Below, piece by piece: positions 8,253-15,915 of a DNA stretch of 64,000 nucleotides. This DNA comes from Paenibacillus_I sp035510375. Lineage in GTDB: Bacteria; Bacillota; Bacilli; Paenibacillales; Paenibacillaceae. Location: the NCBI RefSeq assembly GCF_035510375.1, contig NZ_DATKHG010000019.1; one strand, 5' to 3'. Below the pieces are notes generated by a model. It was not told the origin of the DNA and did not search any database. It was given only the letters and a program-made list of their open reading frames with translations. Position numbers and translations under genes: made by a program. Positions within the stretch are counted from its first letter, which is position 1. Each line of letters opens with the position of its first letter.

Positions 8253-8993
8253 TTAGATCGTCCAGTAAGTGATCGTATCGCTGATGCCGAGCAGCAGGAA
8301 GAATACGCCGGCCAGCTTCTGCACCCATCCTCCCCAATTTTTGGCCCGTTTAATCAACAGCCGGTCCAGGCCGAATCCGACAGCCAATCCTGCAAACAGC
8401 AAGAACGGCACCGCCGTGCCCAAGGCGAAAACGGACGGCAGCACCACGCCATACGAAGTTTGCAGCGCCAGCGGCATGAGCGATCCGAAGAACAGGATAA
8501 ACATCGTGGGGCAAAAGCCGATCGAAAACGAAACCCCCATCAGAAAGGCGCCGCCTTTGCCTCCCGCCCGAGCCGCGATACCTTGCAAGCGCCCGGACAT
8601 TCGCGTCCCGAAATGAAAAGGCAGCCGGATCCAGCCGAGTAAAAACAAACCGATGAACACGAGCAACGGACCCAGCAGCTTCCTGGCCGATGCGAAAACC
8701 GGAATAAAATCCCGGGATATTTGCTGCCCGAAAAACCAGAATAATAAGCCGAATATACTGAACAAGGCCACTTTCCCCAAAATATACATGGCCGTCTCCG
8801 CCCCGGAAAGTCTGGATTGAACTTGACGGTTTCCAAAATAGGTGATGGCGGCGATATTAGCCGAAATCTGGCACGGCGCGACCGACCCGACGATGCCAAG
8901 AAACAGCGCAGCCAACAAAGCGGTATTGGACTCCGTTCCGCCCATGAAGGGCGCGCTTAAGAACGTGCTGATTTGACTTAATATGGAATACAT
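8253..8993 (-). CDS. DsbD/CcdA-like transmembrane thiol transporter (DsbD_2 type)
   Basis: A 246-residue polytopic membrane protein with about six TM helices. The family's Cys pair is present as VAPCQISAN in the first helix and GFCPTMFIL in the fourth, each next to Pro, as in CcdA/ScsB electron carriers. It resembles the DsbD_2 (urease-accessory-like) branch rather than classical CcdA. It sits between a true CcdA and a TlpA protein in one operon, so it probably feeds electrons to a specific partner. Two carriers side by side suggest separate cargoes, perhaps thiols and metal-loaded proteins, but that is inference. Confidence 0.75.
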   Translation of the reverse strand: MYSILSQISTFLSAPFMGGTESNTALLAALFLGIVGSVAPCQISANIAAITYFGNRQVQSRLSGAETAMYILGKVALFSIFGLLFWFFGQQISRDFIPVFASARKLLGPLLVFIGLFLLGWIRLPFHFGTRMSGRLQGIAARAGGKGGAFLMGVSFSIGFCPTMFILFFGSLMPLALQTSYGVVLPSVFALGTAVPFLLFAGLAVGFGLDRLLIKRAKNWGGWVQKLAGVFFLLLGISDTITYWTI

Positions 8994-9005
8994 AGCGCTC
9001 TCCCC

Positions 9006-9719
9006 CTAAAATCCCGTAAACCCGCCGTACAGTCTTATAAAAAAGATCGTAATGTCCGTCATTTTGTCCGTATAGAGCAGAAAGCCGGTGACGATCATCA
9101 ACGCGCCGCCGATTTTCATGAGAGCGTTCGAGTATTTCAGCATCCAACGCATCTTTCCGATAAAAAAAGCCATCACGAAAAATGGAATGGCAAATCCGAT
9201 CGTGTAAGCCGCCGTGTACACGACGGCCTGGCTGGGGTTGCTTACGCCCAAGGTCAATACTGCGGCCAGGATCGGTCCGACGCATGGCGTCCAGCCCGCC
9301 GCATAGGTGATCCCCACCAAAACGGAACCCAAATATCCCACAGGCTTCCGTTTCCACTCGAATCGCACTTCCTTCATCAGCAGCTTGGGTGAAAATACGC
9401 CGAGCATCACCAATCCGAAAACAGCAACCAGAATCCCGCCTAATTGCCGGATCAAATCCTGATTGTCGGAAAATAAATTGCCGAGCAGGCTTGCCGATAA
9501 GCCCAATGCGAAAAAAATGACGGAAAATCCGAGAATAAAAAACAGCGTGTGCAGAAGCGCCTGTTTTTGAAATAAACCTCTGCCTTCCTTCAGATCTTTA
9601 ACGGAAACCCCTGTAATATACGATAAGTAAGACGGGTAAAGCGGAAGGCAGCAGGGTGAAATGAAAGATAGAAACCCCGCCCCGAACACAAGCCATAACG
9701 TCAGATCCGCAGCGTCCAT
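9006..9719 (-). CDS. ccdA: CcdA-type cytochrome c biogenesis / thiol electron carrier
   Basis: The chosen start at 9719 (MDAADLTLWL) has AAGGAG seven bases upstream. An ATG 36 bases earlier does not. The 237-residue product has six TM helices with the conserved CcdA cysteines in SFISPCCLPLYPSYLSY and AAGWTPCVGPILA. CcdA moves electrons from cytoplasmic thioredoxin across the membrane. It is the first gene of the ccdA-dsbD-tlpA unit. The promoter just upstream carries a BlaI-type operator in its spacer, so the unit is probably repressed by the BlaI protein encoded at 12.3 kb. Confidence 0.88.
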   Translation of the reverse strand: MDAADLTLWLVFGAGFLSFISPCCLPLYPSYLSYITGVSVKDLKEGRGLFQKQALLHTLFFILGFSVIFFALGLSASLLGNLFSDNQDLIRQLGGILVAVFGLVMLGVFSPKLLMKEVRFEWKRKPVGYLGSVLVGITYAAGWTPCVGPILAAVLTLGVSNPSQAVVYTAAYTIGFAIPFFVMAFFIGKMRWMLKYSNALMKIGGALMIVTGFLLYTDKMTDITIFFIRLYGGFTGF

Positions 9720-9774
9720 GTCGTTGCTCCTTCTTAAGTTTTTACGAATGACCATAAAAAGACGGGAAAACCGG

Positions 9775-9802
9775 ATTACACACTACAAATTGTAGTATAC
9801 AA
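9775..9802 (-). promoter_or_regulatory. ccdA promoter with BlaI-type operator
   Basis: On the minus strand TTGTAT (9802-9797) and TGTAAT (9780-9775) are 16 bases apart. The whole spacer is the inverted repeat ACTACA-N3-TGTAGT (9782-9796). The half-sites match the TACA/TGTA logic of BlaI/MecI/CopY operators. A repressor here would block RNA polymerase directly. Confidence 0.7.
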
Positions 9803-9830
9803 AAAAATGGTGCCGTCGGGCAACGGCACC
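9801..9830 (-). terminator. Intrinsic terminator of the MurE-like gene
   Basis: Perfect stem GGTGCCGT / ACGGCACC (9809-9816 with 9823-9830), followed on the minus strand by seven U. It ends the MurE-like transcript right before the ccdA promoter. Confidence 0.85.
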
Positions 9831-9851
9831 TTTGTGAATAACTCTCTAAAT

Positions 9852-11297
9852 TTATGTTCGATCCATAAGGTACTGGACGGTTTCCCGATCCGAAGCGGCA
9901 GGCAATGCAAAATTCCGTTCATAAGCTTCATGGCCTTTGCCCGTTATGGCAACCACGTCATCCGCTCCGGCCTGTTGCCACGCATACTCGATTGCTTTCG
10001 TACGATCTTGAATCAGCACGATGCGATCCCCGCCATACCGATCGGCCAGCATTCCCATTTCCTCCAGCAAATGATCCGCTTCCACGCCGGCTAAATTATC
10101 CAGGGTCAATATGATCAAGTCGCTCCATGCCGTTGAAATCTCCAGCATCTGGCCGCGCTTGGACGGATCTCCGTTGCCGCGGAAACCGAATACATGAATA
10201 ATCCTTTTGGGCTGGAGAGTAGATAAAGTCCGAAGAAATTGCTGAAAGCCGTCTGGCGTATGCGCGTAATCCACAATGAACCGGGCGCCGGCGGGATGCC
10301 GGTAAATTTCAAAGCGACCGGGTAGGCCGGGGAAAGTCTGCAAAGCTTGTTTGATGGTGAACGGTTTGACGCCCATTCGACGAGCGGTCAACCAGGCAGC
10401 CGCGGCATTCCAAGCATTGTATACGCCAGGAAGAGGAAGGGTAATTTCATGGTGCTCGCCGCCTTCCCGGATGACAAATTTCAAAGGAAATTCGCTTATA
10501 ACCCGAACAAGCTCCAGCTCATTCCATTCGCTTTCACCGAATGCCTGCACGTTCTTGTCGAGCGCCAAAAGTTGATCAATCAGACGCGCTCCCCACTCGC
10601 AGTGGCTGTTGATAACGGCTTCGCCTTGTTCTTTTAATTGGCCGAACAATCGAGCCTTCGCCTTGAAATAGTCGTCCATCGTCTTATGGTAGTTCAAGTG
10701 ATCATGGCTCAGGTTGGTAAATACCGCATAGTCAAACCGGGTCGCCCCAATACGCTCCTGATCGATTCCATGAGACGAAACTTCCATGATGACTGCCCGA
10801 TCCCTGCTTTGGTCCAGCAACTGCTGCAGCTGCAGGGCATCGGGGGTGGTCTGGGTGGAGGGCAACTCGATCCCGTTTATCCGGTTGGAGACGGTACCGA
10901 TAAGCGTACAGGTTATACCCGCGGATTCGAGTATGTAACGAAGCAAATAGGAGGTCGTCGTCTTTCCGTTGGTCCCTGTAATACCGATCATCGTATGCCG
11001 TCCGGACGGATGGCCATAGAATGCGTCGGCTAACCGGGCCAGTGCGAGACGGGCATTGGAAACACGGTAATAAGGAACCGGCAAACCGCTGAGCTCTTTT
11101 TCACCGACCACGGCCGCCGCTCCGGAACGAACGGCATCGGCAATATACTCGTGGCCATCTGTCGTCAAACCGGGGATTGCCACGAATAAGTCGCCTTTTT
11201 TTACTTTACCCGAATGAAATTGAATGCCTGATATTTTCATTTCAAATGCAACATCGCCTTCAAGCAATAGGGGTTCCAAGGCTTCGTACAGATCCAT
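9852..11297 (-). CDS. Divergent MurE-like Mur ligase
   Basis: A 481-residue Mur ligase with the three-domain MurE plan: N-terminal UDP-binding domain, ATP-binding centre GITGTNGKTTTS (K112), carbamylated-Lys region YFKAKARLF (about 212-216), and C-terminal domain. Two family landmarks are altered. The amino-acid-specificity motif, DNPR in meso-diaminopimelate enzymes and DNPA in Lys enzymes, is DNLA here (400-403). The block normally GGxRDxxKRP reads RGNGDPSKRG. So it is probably not the housekeeping MurE but a paralogue with another amino acid or acceptor. It stands alone, between its own terminator and a promoter with a BlaI-type operator, so it is likely induced by wall stress. Confidence 0.82.
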   Translation of the reverse strand: MDLYEALEPLLLEGDVAFEMKISGIQFHSGKVKKGDLFVAIPGLTTDGHEYIADAVRSGAAAVVGEKELSGLPVPYYRVSNARLALARLADAFYGHPSGRHTMIGITGTNGKTTTSYLLRYILESAGITCTLIGTVSNRINGIELPSTQTTPDALQLQQLLDQSRDRAVIMEVSSHGIDQERIGATRFDYAVFTNLSHDHLNYHKTMDDYFKAKARLFGQLKEQGEAVINSHCEWGARLIDQLLALDKNVQAFGESEWNELELVRVISEFPLKFVIREGGEHHEITLPLPGVYNAWNAAAAWLTARRMGVKPFTIKQALQTFPGLPGRFEIYRHPAGARFIVDYAHTPDGFQQFLRTLSTLQPKRIIHVFGFRGNGDPSKRGQMLEISTAWSDLIILTLDNLAGVEADHLLEEMGMLADRYGGDRIVLIQDRTKAIEYAWQQAGADDVVAITGKGHEAYERNFALPAASDRETVQYLMDRT

Positions 11298-11399
11298 TTT
11301 AAACTCCTTTATGCATAATCACCCGCTTTACAGTACCGATCCGTTAACGCTTCAATCCGGGATAACGCGTCGTTTCTTACAAAGACAGGCACAGTCTGT

Positions 11400-11429
11400 A
11401 TTGTACTACACCATGTAGTTATTAACCAA
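11400..11429 (-). promoter_or_regulatory. Promoter of the MurE-like gene with BlaI-type operator
   Basis: On the minus strand TTGGTT (11429-11424) and TACAAT (11405-11400) are 18 bases apart. The perfect inverted repeat ACTACA-CCA-TGTAGT (11405-11419) fills most of the spacer, the same placement as at ccdA. Confidence 0.7.
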
Positions 11430-11486
11430 ATGAGGGGGGTCTAAAAAGAAATCAGGAAAAGGATCCGCACCAAGAAAATCAGCGGC

Positions 11487-12344
11487 CTACGTACAGCCGC
11501 TTATGATCATGCCGGTTAGGGCAAAAATGGCGGCAAGAGAGATCCACAAAGGAATGAAATCGAATAACGGAACGCGAATTTTCCTTTTGGGCTCGATTAA
11601 TTGCAGCAATCGATAATTAATCGCTTCATCGGCGAACCCGATGCCGACCGTCCTATTCGGACTGTTTTTACTTGCATTCGAACACCTTAATAATACGCTG
11701 GCGAGATCCACTTGGCTTCGCATCCGCTTGATCGAATATTGATCGGCCTCCAGCTCTACCCACACGTGAATGTAATGCGACAATCGTTTCAGAAGCGGGA
11801 TGAATGGCAAACTGTCCGTCATGATTTTAATGACAAGCATACGCATCGGATCATACTGACGGCAATGGCTGCATTCATGCATGACGACGGCATCAATTTC
11901 CCGATCGGTACATTCCGAGATCAGGGCGGTTGAAAGAATGATTCTCGGACGTCTAAACCCGGAAGTCAGCGCTACGATCGATTCGTGCCGGATAACCGCA
12001 ACCTCATAACCGCGGTTTCGATATTTACGATTCATCTGTGCCGTCAATCGGGCATGCTGGTTATCCCCAACATGGCGGTTCCACTTTCTTTGATTCGCGA
12101 TCTGCGAACACAATACCCGCAAGATCGTCCCGAAACTATAGGCGATGATCACGCTCAAACCGATCAGAACCGCCTGGTGCCAAAACAATTTGCCGCTTAA
12201 GACGGCGACGCAATATTGGGCGATCCCCCATCGCGGATTGAAGCCGAACAGCTCGTGAAGCGCATAAATCACCATTTGAGACCAGATAAATCCGCTGATT
12301 AAAATCATGAGCAGGAGGACAAGGTGATGCTTTCTCAGTCTCAT
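11487..12344 (-). CDS. M56-family (BlaR1/MecR1-type) membrane metallopeptidase
   Basis: The start at 12344 overlaps the blaI stop as ATGA, so translation is coupled. An ATG 18 bases upstream is possible. The 285-residue protein has TM segments (about 8-28, 43-75 and one near the C-terminus) around a cytoplasmic zinc-protease domain. The zinc motif is HECSH (about 156-160), with a third ligand in WVELEADQYS. It lacks the extracellular penicillin-binding sensor of BlaR1, so it is a short M56 protein that must sense something else or rely on a partner. By family knowledge it should cleave the BlaI repressor to induce the regulon. Confidence 0.85.
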   Translation of the reverse strand: MRLRKHHLVLLLMILISGFIWSQMVIYALHELFGFNPRWGIAQYCVAVLSGKLFWHQAVLIGLSVIIAYSFGTILRVLCSQIANQRKWNRHVGDNQHARLTAQMNRKYRNRGYEVAVIRHESIVALTSGFRRPRIILSTALISECTDREIDAVVMHECSHCRQYDPMRMLVIKIMTDSLPFIPLLKRLSHYIHVWVELEADQYSIKRMRSQVDLASVLLRCSNASKNSPNRTVGIGFADEAINYRLLQLIEPKRKIRVPLFDFIPLWISLAAIFALTGMIISGCT

Positions 12345-12748
12345 GACTTGCCACGCTTCCATTCGTCCAATCTGGCCTCCAACACCTCCATCAATTCGGG
12401 ATCGGCATGCTGCATGGCGTCAACCAATTGATTCACAACCAAATGGCCATACTCGTGAACAAGACCTTCCGTAACGATTCGGGTTTGTTCTTGTATGAAT
12501 TGCTCTTTGCTTTGCACAGGCTGGAAACAAGTGGTTCGAACTCTCCCTTGGCCGGTAATCGTTTTCTGCAAGTGGCCTTTTTCATGTAAGCGATTCAGCA
12601 CGGTCATAACCGTATTGAAAGAAAGCTCTTCATCAAGCAATGCTTGCACTTTCTTTATGGTAACTTGTTCATGCAGCCAGACAATTTCCATAATTTGTGC
12701 TTCCAGCGAGCCAAAAAAACGGTTCATTCCTTCTTCGCTCAACTTCAT
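12341..12748 (-). CDS. BlaI/MecI-family transcriptional repressor
   Basis: The start at 12748 (MKLSEEGMNRFFG) gives 135 residues, usual for the family. An in-frame ATG at 12799 has no better site. The winged helix is in the first 75 residues (EAQIMEIVW, then TVMTVLNRLHEKGHLQK), followed by a dimerisation tail. There is no CxC cluster at the C-terminus, so it is not a copper-sensing CopY despite the copper genes nearby. It is encoded with an M56 peptidase. The operator ACTAC-N5-GTAGT found at four promoters in this window is its most likely target. Confidence 0.85.
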   Translation of the reverse strand: MKLSEEGMNRFFGSLEAQIMEIVWLHEQVTIKKVQALLDEELSFNTVMTVLNRLHEKGHLQKTITGQGRVRTTCFQPVQSKEQFIQEQTRIVTEGLVHEYGHLVVNQLVDAMQHADPELMEVLEARLDEWKRGKS

Positions 12749-12839
12749 GCTTAATATTCTCAAACCTGCGCCCTCCCATCCCCGCCCAATCCCGTTCAAC
12801 CGTTCGGTTCCCCGATGATCCCGCTTAGAGCCTATAAAA

Positions 12840-12869
12840 ATAGTAGTTGTTCTCTACGCGATTAGTCAA
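12840..12869 (-). promoter_or_regulatory. Promoter of the blaI-M56 operon
   Basis: On the minus strand TTGACT (12869-12864) and TACTAT (12845-12840) are 18 bases apart, a good sigma-A promoter. The spacer has ACTAC next to the -10 box and GTAG seven bases before it, which is not the canonical operator orientation. Autorepression is possible but not clear. Confidence 0.55.
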
Positions 12870-12933
12870 CCGGCAATACGGTAATTTCCCGTAATATCAT
12901 TGCAAAAATGAGATCTATCCATAAATTGTTCCT

Positions 12934-12958
12934 TAACACACTACCCATGGTCGTGTTA
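12934..12958. repeat. Inverted repeat upstream of the first NlpC/P60 gene
   Basis: TAACAC (12934-12939) and GTGTTA (12953-12958) are separated by 13 bases, about 50 bases before the TTG start at 13011. It could be an operator or part of the leader. Confidence 0.3.
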
Positions 12959-13010
12959 GCATGATTGGCGTGGCAACCAAACACTAAACCCTAGTACAGG
13001 AGGAATTATC

Positions 13011-13535
13011 TTGAAGAAAGCAATTGCAACCGGCCTCGTCTTCACGACGCTGACTATGGGTGGTTTTATGGCCCCGCAATCCGTTGACGCAGCGAATACA
13101 GTCGAACACAAGGTCATCCAAAAAGGGATGAAGTATATCGGCACACCTTATGAATTCGGCTCAAGCCGAAGCAACACGCGTACGTTCGACTGTTCGGATT
13201 TTGTGAGACAAGCCTATATAGAAGGCGCAGGCATCACACTGCCGTCGAACTCCAGAACGCAAGGCGCCTACATCAAAAAGAAAGGCGATTATACGACGGA
13301 CTGGAAAAAATTGAAGCCCGGCGATATTATGTTTTTCATGTCCTACAAGGGCAACAAAGCATCCGATTACAAAGGGATCAATAAGCAAAAAGAACGCATT
13401 ACGCATAACGGCATCTATCTTGGAAACGGCAAAATACTGCACACGTATTCGAAAGAATCGGGCGGCGTCCGCATCGATACGATTGAAGGCAAGCAATGGG
13501 AAAAACGGTTCCTGTTCGGCGGCAGCGTGTTGTAA
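13011..13535 (+). CDS. Secreted NlpC/P60 endopeptidase
   Basis: A TTG start with AGGAGG seven bases upstream. The 174-residue product has a Sec signal peptide (1 to about 27, ending VDAA) and one NlpC/P60 domain without other wall-binding modules. The catalytic Cys is in RTFDCSDFVRQA, the His in ITHNGIYLGNG, and a third polar residue in KILHTYSK. The family cleaves peptide stems in peptidoglycan. The gene is divergent from blaI-M56 but its upstream region has no canonical BlaI operator. It ends at a strong terminator. It is a likely paralogue of the gene at 13799. Confidence 0.88.
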   Translation: MKKAIATGLVFTTLTMGGFMAPQSVDAANTVEHKVIQKGMKYIGTPYEFGSSRSNTRTFDCSDFVRQAYIEGAGITLPSNSRTQGAYIKKKGDYTTDWKKLKPGDIMFFMSYKGNKASDYKGINKQKERITHNGIYLGNGKILHTYSKESGGVRIDTIEGKQWEKRFLFGGSVL

Positions 13536-13538
13536 AAT

Positions 13539-13581
13539 AAAGGACAAGCCCGGGGGCGTCAAGTTTCCGGGCTTGTCCTTT
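13539..13581 (+). terminator. Intrinsic terminator of the NlpC/P60 gene
   Basis: A 15-bp perfect stem, AAAGGACAAGCCCGG with its complement (13539-13553 with 13567-13581), lies right after the stop codon and ends in TTTAATT. It works in either direction. Confidence 0.9.
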
Positions 13582-13798
13582 AATTATTGCTGCTCTCCAT
13601 GTGAATCATCCGATATATGCTCATCATTGGTCATCTTCGTATGATGGATGAAGGAATTATCATTTATTTCTCATAAAGCCCATACGGGCCTTTATACGAT
13701 TGGCCTCCATCTCACATTAGAAAAAATTGGCATGTTTTATTCATGCTATAGTGGTTTACAGTTCCGCTGATCAAATGAAAGATGGAGGGATTTACGAA

Positions 13799-14296
13799 TT
13801 GTTTCAGACCAACCTACTCGTCCGTAAAGTCATCAGCGTCGGTCTATGCGCAGCGATCGGATTTACAACTCTCGGGATGGGACAGGCCGCCAAAGCAGAC
13901 GCGGCGGTCGTTTCGAGCGCAGATAAAATCATCGGCACAGGCAATAACTTCCTCGGTGTCAAGTATCTGTTTGGCGCGCCTTCAGGCGTAACCTACGCTT
14001 TCGATTGTTCTTCGTTCACGCAGTATATTTTCAAGAAGAATGGCGTTTCATTGCCGCGGACATCGACACAGCAGTCCGTCAAGGGCGTTTTAGTGGCGAA
14101 AAGCCAGATTAAAAAGGGAGACCTTCTCTTCTTTAAAGATCCTGGCCGTCCCGGCAAAATAGGCCATGTCGGCGTTTATGCGGGCAGCGGCAAAATTTTG
14201 CATACCTACGGAAAAGGCGGAGTTAAATACTCCAATCTCAATACCTCTTATTGGCAGAAAAATTACGTTATGGCACGCCGGGTCGTGAAAAGCTAA
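13799..14296 (+). CDS. Secreted NlpC/P60 endopeptidase (second copy)
   Basis: I chose the TTG at 13799 because GGAGGG lies nine bases upstream. The longer reading from 13727 has no site. The 165-residue product has a signal peptide (cleavage near AKADA) and one NlpC/P60 domain. The catalytic Cys is in AFDCSSFTQYIF, the His in IGHVGVYAGSG and a polar residue in KILHTYGKG. Both it and the gene at 13011 use TTG starts and end at strong hairpins, which suggests an old tandem duplication followed by divergence. Confidence 0.87.
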   Translation: MFQTNLLVRKVISVGLCAAIGFTTLGMGQAAKADAAVVSSADKIIGTGNNFLGVKYLFGAPSGVTYAFDCSSFTQYIFKKNGVSLPRTSTQQSVKGVLVAKSQIKKGDLLFFKDPGRPGKIGHVGVYAGSGKILHTYGKGGVKYSNLNTSYWQKNYVMARRVVKS

Positions 14297-14325
14297 AGCT
14301 TCACGCTTCATGTTCGATGAGAAAA

Positions 14326-14366
14326 AACCAAAAAGTTGAGCGGCTATGCCGTTCAACTTTTTGGTT
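14326..14366. terminator. Bidirectional terminator between convergent genes
   Basis: A 14-bp stem, AACCAAAAAGTTGA with its complement (14326-14339 with 14353-14366), has A-rich and T-rich flanks on both sides. It serves the NlpC/P60 gene and the convergent reductase-like gene. Confidence 0.88.
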
Positions 14367-14393
14367 GCTCGCTATTCCGTGCGGTGCCCTGCT

Positions 14394-15014
14394 TCAAACG
14401 GCAACCGCTTGGCGGATCGTTTCCATCGATACCCGCTCAATAAATTTCGAGAATTTCTCCCTTTTCTTTCCGTTGGCTTGAAAAAACCGGATGATCCCTT
14501 GGACGACCGGAATAAGCTGATCTTCCGGAACGTTTGACATAAACAACGCGCCCAGCGTGGCTTTTAACGTTTTGCCTTCTCCTCCGATATAAATATCGAA
14601 TGTGTCCCGCATTTTGACCACCCCGATATCTTTAAGCAGCGGTTCGCCCGTGGCAAGCGCGCATCCCGAGAATCCGATTTTTAAAGGACTGGGAACTTCA
14701 TGGCCGGCGATGGCTTCATCAAGCTTTCTCGCCGTCTCCATTCCGGCCTCTTCGGCGCCTTTGCAGAAATTGCACGTAATGAGACTTTTGGTATAGAAGC
14801 CGGCAGGATGAACTTGAAGACCCGCTTCACGCAGCTTTTCCTTTGCCTCGTCCGCACCGTCTTCGCTCATTTCAACATACAGCTGTTTGAACGTCGTCAT
14901 TTCGATTTTCGCGTCTTCCCCTACAATCGCGCCAAGCACCTGCAATTGCTCCGGTTTGAACAAGGTACCGCCCACGTCAAATCCGGGCGTAACCGCAAAC
15001 TTTGTCGTCCCCAT
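14394..15014 (-). CDS. Short nitrite/sulfite-reductase-like hemoprotein
   Basis: A 206-residue protein with one NIR/SIR ferredoxin-like half (about 5-70) and one siroheme/4Fe-4S half. Full-size enzymes have two of each. The cluster region reads TCNFCKGAEEAG (C81, C84) and GFSGCALATGEP (C118), giving three Cys where the family normally has four in Cx5C plus Cx3C spacing. Cofactor binding may therefore be altered. A perfect CsoR/CstR-type operator lies about 75 bases upstream (15091-15107), which ties it to the copper or persulfide response. It might reduce sulfur species or act as a sensor, but no reaction can be assigned. Confidence 0.7.
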   Translation of the reverse strand: MGTTKFAVTPGFDVGGTLFKPEQLQVLGAIVGEDAKIEMTTFKQLYVEMSEDGADEAKEKLREAGLQVHPAGFYTKSLITCNFCKGAEEAGMETARKLDEAIAGHEVPSPLKIGFSGCALATGEPLLKDIGVVKMRDTFDIYIGGEGKTLKATLGALFMSNVPEDQLIPVVQGIIRFFQANGKKREKFSKFIERVSMETIRQAVAV

Positions 15015-15090
15015 AAGTGTGGCTCTCTCCCTGAACTTATTCTTGCCGCATCATACCAAAGTGAGATATATCACCTTTTTCTCTCTCTTC

Positions 15091-15107
15091 ATACCCCACC
15101 AGGGTAT
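15091..15107 (-). promoter_or_regulatory. CsoR/CstR-type operator before the reductase-like gene
   Basis: The perfect inverted repeat ATACCC-CACCA-GGGTAT has the G/C tract flanked by ATA/TAT that CsoR-family repressors bind. Two CsoR-family genes lie nearby (15386 and 20164). Confidence 0.65.
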
Positions 15108-15156
15108 ATTAAACGGTAAAAGAATGGAGCCATCGATCCGATGGCTCCCCGGATAC

Positions 15157-15357
15157 TCACACAACGTCGTAGCCCTGATCCTCGATTGCCTCTTTGATCG
15201 CTTCGAGCGATACTTTGGACTCATCGTAGCTAACCGCTACGGAATTGCCGGCCAGATCGACTTTAGCGGAAGCACCGACGTTTTTTACCGCTCCTTCAAC
15301 CGAATTGACACAATGTCCGCAGGACATTCCTTTAACTTGCAGCGTTACGTTTTTCAT
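15157..15357 (-). CDS. copZ: Copper chaperone CopZ
   Basis: A 66-residue single HMA domain. The Cu(I)-binding motif is GMSCGHC near the N-terminus, and the fold ends in the usual EAIEDQGYDVV. CopZ carries Cu(I) in the cytosol to CopA-type ATPases and to CsoR. It follows csoR by 28 bases and is co-transcribed. No CopA P-type ATPase gene is in this window, so the efflux pump must be elsewhere. GGGAGGG precedes the ATG. Confidence 0.95.
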   Translation of the reverse strand: MKNVTLQVKGMSCGHCVNSVEGAVKNVGASAKVDLAGNSVAVSYDESKVSLEAIKEAIEDQGYDVV

Positions 15358-15385
15358 CGTATATCCCTCCCGAATCAGGTTTCCC

Positions 15386-15724
15386 TTACTTCATTAATTT
15401 ATTAACGGTGACCAGAAGCTCATCGATCACTTCTTGATCGCCGGATTGAATCCTTTCGATGACGCAGCTCCGCATATGACCTTCCAGCAAAATCTTGCCG
15501 ACACTGTTCAAAGCGGACTGTATGGCAGCGATTTGATTCAAAACGTCATCGCAATACGTGTCTTTCTCGATCAGGCCTTTGACGCCGCGTATTTGCCCTT
15601 CGATTCTGTTCAGCCGGGACACCAGGTTGGACTTCACTTTATCCGAGTGATGGCTTTTGCGTTCGCCTTCGCCGTCGAATCGCGTACAACATTCACTCTC
15701 GTTGATGTCCGCCGCATTCTCCAT
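15386..15724 (-). CDS. csoR: CsoR-family copper-sensing repressor
   Basis: The start at 15724 (MENAADINE) has GAGGTG six bases upstream. In-frame codons further up fall inside the promoter. The 112-residue protein has the all-alpha CsoR fold (SRLNRIEGQIRGVKGLIEKD) and the Cys-His-Cys ligand set: Cys in TYCDDV, then His and Cys in EGHMRSC. An extra Cys-rich and His-containing N-terminus (ESECCTRF, KSHHSD) precedes the core. It represses copZ and itself until Cu(I) binds. The promoter has a G-rich site between its boxes. Confidence 0.93.
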   Translation of the reverse strand: MENAADINESECCTRFDGEGERKSHHSDKVKSNLVSRLNRIEGQIRGVKGLIEKDTYCDDVLNQIAAIQSALNSVGKILLEGHMRSCVIERIQSGDQEVIDELLVTVNKLMK

Positions 15725-15744
15725 AAGCTTCACCTCTTGCATTG

Positions 15745-15774
15745 AGTATACGATACCCCCCATAAGTATGTCAA
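15745..15774 (-). promoter_or_regulatory. csoR-copZ promoter with CsoR-type site
   Basis: On the minus strand TTGACA (15774-15769) and TATACT (15750-15745) are 18 bases apart. The spacer holds TTATGGGGGGTATCG, a G-tract with TAT flanks that fits a CsoR operator and autoregulation. Confidence 0.65.
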
Positions 15775-15832
15775 CGGCTTTTTTCACATTTTCATTTTCA
15801 ACCGATCATTGTCTTCGACAGCGGCGATCTCA

Positions 15833-15847
15833 ACTACGGTCTGTAGT
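15833..15847 (+). promoter_or_regulatory. BlaI-type operator before the membrane cupredoxin gene
   Basis: ACTAC-GGTCT-GTAGT has the same half-sites and spacing as the sites at 9782, 11405 and 18792. The string CTGTAGTATTA at its right half recurs 33 bases downstream (15874-15884), leaving an extra half-site nearer the start codon. Confidence 0.6.
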
Positions 15848-15915
15848 ATTAAACCGCGTGCCGCCTGCATAAGCTGTAGTATTACTTGTCCTTCACCGAC
15901 GAAGGGGGTTGAAAA

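Noticed and set aside
12840..12863. Canonical operator in the blaI promoter
   Set aside because: GTAG and CTAC are in the opposite order to the other four sites, so autoregulation is unproven.
13584..13798. c-di-AMP (ydaO) riboswitch before the second NlpC/P60 gene
   Set aside because: None of the conserved ydaO core sequences were found, and the gap is short.
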